The notes under the pieces: generated by a model
Databases searched by the model: none
What the model was told of the DNA's origin: nothing
Seen by the model: the letters and a program-made list of their open reading frames with translations, nothing else
Assembly (NCBI GenBank): GCA_903910005.1
Contig: CAIVXW010000353.1
Coordinates: 1 to 7,809, forward strand
Source of the DNA: an uncultured Methylococcaceae bacterium
GTDB taxonomy: Bacteria; Pseudomonadota; Gammaproteobacteria; Methylococcales; Methylococcaceae
Reading direction: 5' to 3'
Length of the DNA: 7,809 nucleotides
Program-made: the position numbers and the translations under genes
Shown here: positions 6,625 through 7,809 of the stretch, piece after piece
Position numbering within the stretch: the first letter of the stretch is position 1
How the letters are laid out: the number at the start of each line of letters is the position of its first letter

Positions 6625-7425
6625 ATGTCGAGTTTACCTGTCCTGTCAGAACTGAATGATTTTAACCTCATGCCGCAGATTCATGGCGGTGGCGACGACG
6701 GCGGCGGCGGACTGGCGGGCCTGCTGGAAGGGCTGCTGGACGGCCTGACCGGCCTGATGGAACCGGGCGCACTGAGCGGGCTGTTTGGCGGTATCCTGAC
6801 CCTGGGCTACAACGTGCATCCCCTGCTGGTGCATTTTCCCGTGGCCCTGCTCACGGCCTATCTGTTCACGGATATTCTGGCTGTGCTGCGCAAGAGTGAG
6901 TCATTGCAGACCAGTGCCAACTGGCTGCTGTATCTGGGAACCCTGGGAGCCCTGGCAGCGGTGGCGGCGGGGTTGGTTGCCGCGCAGATCGTGCCACACG
7001 GCGAAGAGGTACATGCCATCATGGAGCGGCATGAGTTTCTGGGGCTGACCGTAGCCAGCCTTTCGGTGTTGCTGTCACTGTGGCGTTTCATGGCGGGGCA
7101 GACCCTGGCCTCCGGCATGGGACAGGGACTTAACTGGTTTCTGGGTCTGCTGATCGGGGGCTGCCTGTTTTTCGGGGCGGACCTGGGGGGAACCATGGTG
7201 TATCGGTACGGAGTCGGTGTCCAGAAATTGCAGGACGCCCGCCAGGCTGAACAGCACGAACACGGTAGCCAGCACGAGTCCGCCAGCAACCCGACCACGC
7301 TACAGACCCATGAGCAGCCTGCCAGCAGCCCGGCCGCGCCGCCTACCCACGAGCACTCCGCCAACACCGCGCCGCATACCCACGAGCATTCCGCCAACAC
7401 CCCGCCACACACCCATGCCCATTAG
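6625..7425 (+). CDS. DUF2231-family four-helix membrane protein with a histidine-rich tandem-repeat tail
   Basis: This is a predicted inner-membrane protein of 266 aa with unknown function. ATG 6625 was chosen over the in-frame ATG at 6592 because AGGGGA (6611-6616) sits 8 nt upstream. Residues 20-57 form a Gly/Leu-rich, low-complexity stretch (HGGGDDGGGG, then repeated GLL/GLM units). The DUF2231 hallmark HPLLVHFPVALL (65-76) opens the first membrane segment (about 68-88). Others lie near 100-121, 138-157 and 170-188. Histidines H65, H70, H125, H130 and H136 lie in or beside the helices and are candidate metal or heme ligands (inference). The tail from 211 holds 12 His in 56 residues, ending in two copies of THEHSANTxPH and THAH. 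It lies 5 nt before modB, so the two are probably translated together. The family assignment rests on the hallmark motif; a metal-related role is inferred from the tail and the neighbour. Confidence 0.8.
   Translation: MSSLPVLSELNDFNLMPQIHGGGDDGGGGLAGLLEGLLDGLTGLMEPGALSGLFGGILTLGYNVHPLLVHFPVALLTAYLFTDILAVLRKSESLQTSANWLLYLGTLGALAAVAAGLVAAQIVPHGEEVHAIMERHEFLGLTVASLSVLLSLWRFMAGQTLASGMGQGLNWFLGLLIGGCLFFGADLGGTMVYRYGVGVQKLQDARQAEQHEHGSQHESASNPTTLQTHEQPASSPAAPPTHEHSANTAPHTHEHSANTPPHTHAH
7345..7422 (+). repeat. Two 33-nt tandem repeats plus a partial copy, encoding the His-rich tail
   Basis: Unit 1 (7345-7377) and unit 2 (7378-7410) encode THEHSANTAPH and THEHSANTPPH. They differ mostly at third positions, and a partial third unit (THAH, 7411-7422) ends at the stop. 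A degenerate earlier unit (THEQPASSPAAPP) precedes them. This suggests in-frame duplication with selection for His and His-Glu content. The copy number may vary between strains. It is protein-coding and not a CRISPR array. Confidence 0.85.
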
Positions 7426-7430
7426 GCTGA

Positions 7431-7809
7431 ATGGCCGGTCTTGAGGCAGAAGACCTGGCGGCTCTCGGCCTGACCCTCAAACTGGCCGGGCTGACCACAC
7501 TGCTGTTGCTGATCGCGGCAACCCCGCTGGCTTGGTGGCTGGCCCGCAGCCGCTCCCGATTGCGGCCTGTCGTTGCGGCACTGGTTGCCCTGCCACTGGT
7601 GTTGCCGCCCACGGTCATCGGCTTTTACCTTCTCATGCTGCTGGGACCGCACGGGCCGGTCGGGCAACTGACCCGATCACTGGGACTGGGGCTGTTATCC
7701 TTCAACTTTGGCGGACTGCTGGCCGGATCGCTGCTGTACTCGCTGCCGTTCATGGTACAGCCCCTGCAAAATGCGTTTGAACTGATGGGCCAGCGACCGC
7801 TGGACGTTG
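7431..7809 (+). CDS. modB: Molybdate ABC transporter permease ModB (5' part, cut by window end)
   Basis: This is the inner-membrane channel subunit of the molybdate importer ModABC. The 126 visible codons run from ATG 7431 with no stop. The protein has an N-terminal hydrophobic helix (about 15-38), then PLVLPPTVIGFYLLMLLGP (54-72), the well-known ModB signature, and LLYSLPFMVQPLQNAFE, which precedes the cytoplasmic EAA loop. The EAA loop itself lies past the window end. E. coli ModB is 229 aa, so roughly half is present. The start has AGG at 7424-7426 with only 4 nt spacing, and it overlaps the upstream TAG stop, so translation is likely coupled to the DUF2231 gene. modA, the usual upstream partner, is not seen; modC would be expected downstream. 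A tungstate or sulfate permease is a weaker alternative. Confidence 0.88.
   Translation, partial: MAGLEAEDLAALGLTLKLAGLTTLLLLIAATPLAWWLARSRSRLRPVVAALVALPLVLPPTVIGFYLLMLLGPHGPVGQLTRSLGLGLLSFNFGGLLAGSLLYSLPFMVQPLQNAFELMGQRPLDV

Noticed and set aside
6858..7412. Minus-strand frame with repeated Cys/Trp units opposite the DUF2231 gene
   Set aside because: The repeats are the reverse complement of the His-rich tandem units, with no independent start signal.
7345..7422. CRISPR-like array
   Set aside because: The units are adjacent, in frame and coding, without spacers.

Overview
This window is GC-rich and every confident gene is on the + strand. It probably comes from a gammaproteobacterium, and a methanotroph-like (Methylococcaceae-type) one is my best guess. 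The main reasons are a C30-carotenoid-type pair (aldehyde dehydrogenase followed by a CrtN-family oxidoreductase), a gene arrangement I associate with Methylomonas, and a separate two-subunit bacterial glycyl-tRNA synthetase. The assignment rests on remembered gene content and could not be tested by search.

Layout. Positions 1-381 hold coding-like sequence that is open in one frame up to about 112 and then in the next frame without a stop into the aldehyde dehydrogenase. This may be a frameshifted upstream gene or a real N-terminal extension. The ALDH core runs from about 382 to 1950. After 18 nt comes a CrtN/CrtNb-type FAD carotenoid desaturase/oxidase (1969-3477). Together they could oxidise the ends of a C30 carotenoid (diapolycopene-type) to aldehyde and then to acid. 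The true pathway partners (squalene/diapophytoene synthase, a second CrtN) would lie outside the window.

The glyQ-glyS pair follows 32 nt later with an 8-nt overlap. It has its own candidate extended -10 promoter inside the 3' end of the carotenoid gene. The product is the tetrameric glycyl-tRNA synthetase.

After a 108-nt gap without a convincing terminator comes a four-helix DUF2231 membrane protein with a histidine-rich tail made of two near-identical 33-nt repeats. Five nt later begins modB, the molybdate ABC transporter permease, cut off by the window end. This membrane protein sits where modA is commonly found, and its His-rich tail and tight coupling to modB are the most intriguing contextual signal here.

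No tRNA, rRNA, CRISPR array, insertion sequence or phage gene was seen. The strongest anomalies are the probable frameshift near the C-run at 113-117, the DUF2231-modB coupling, and a perfect 8-bp hairpin inside the carotenoid gene that reads as a terminator on the minus strand.
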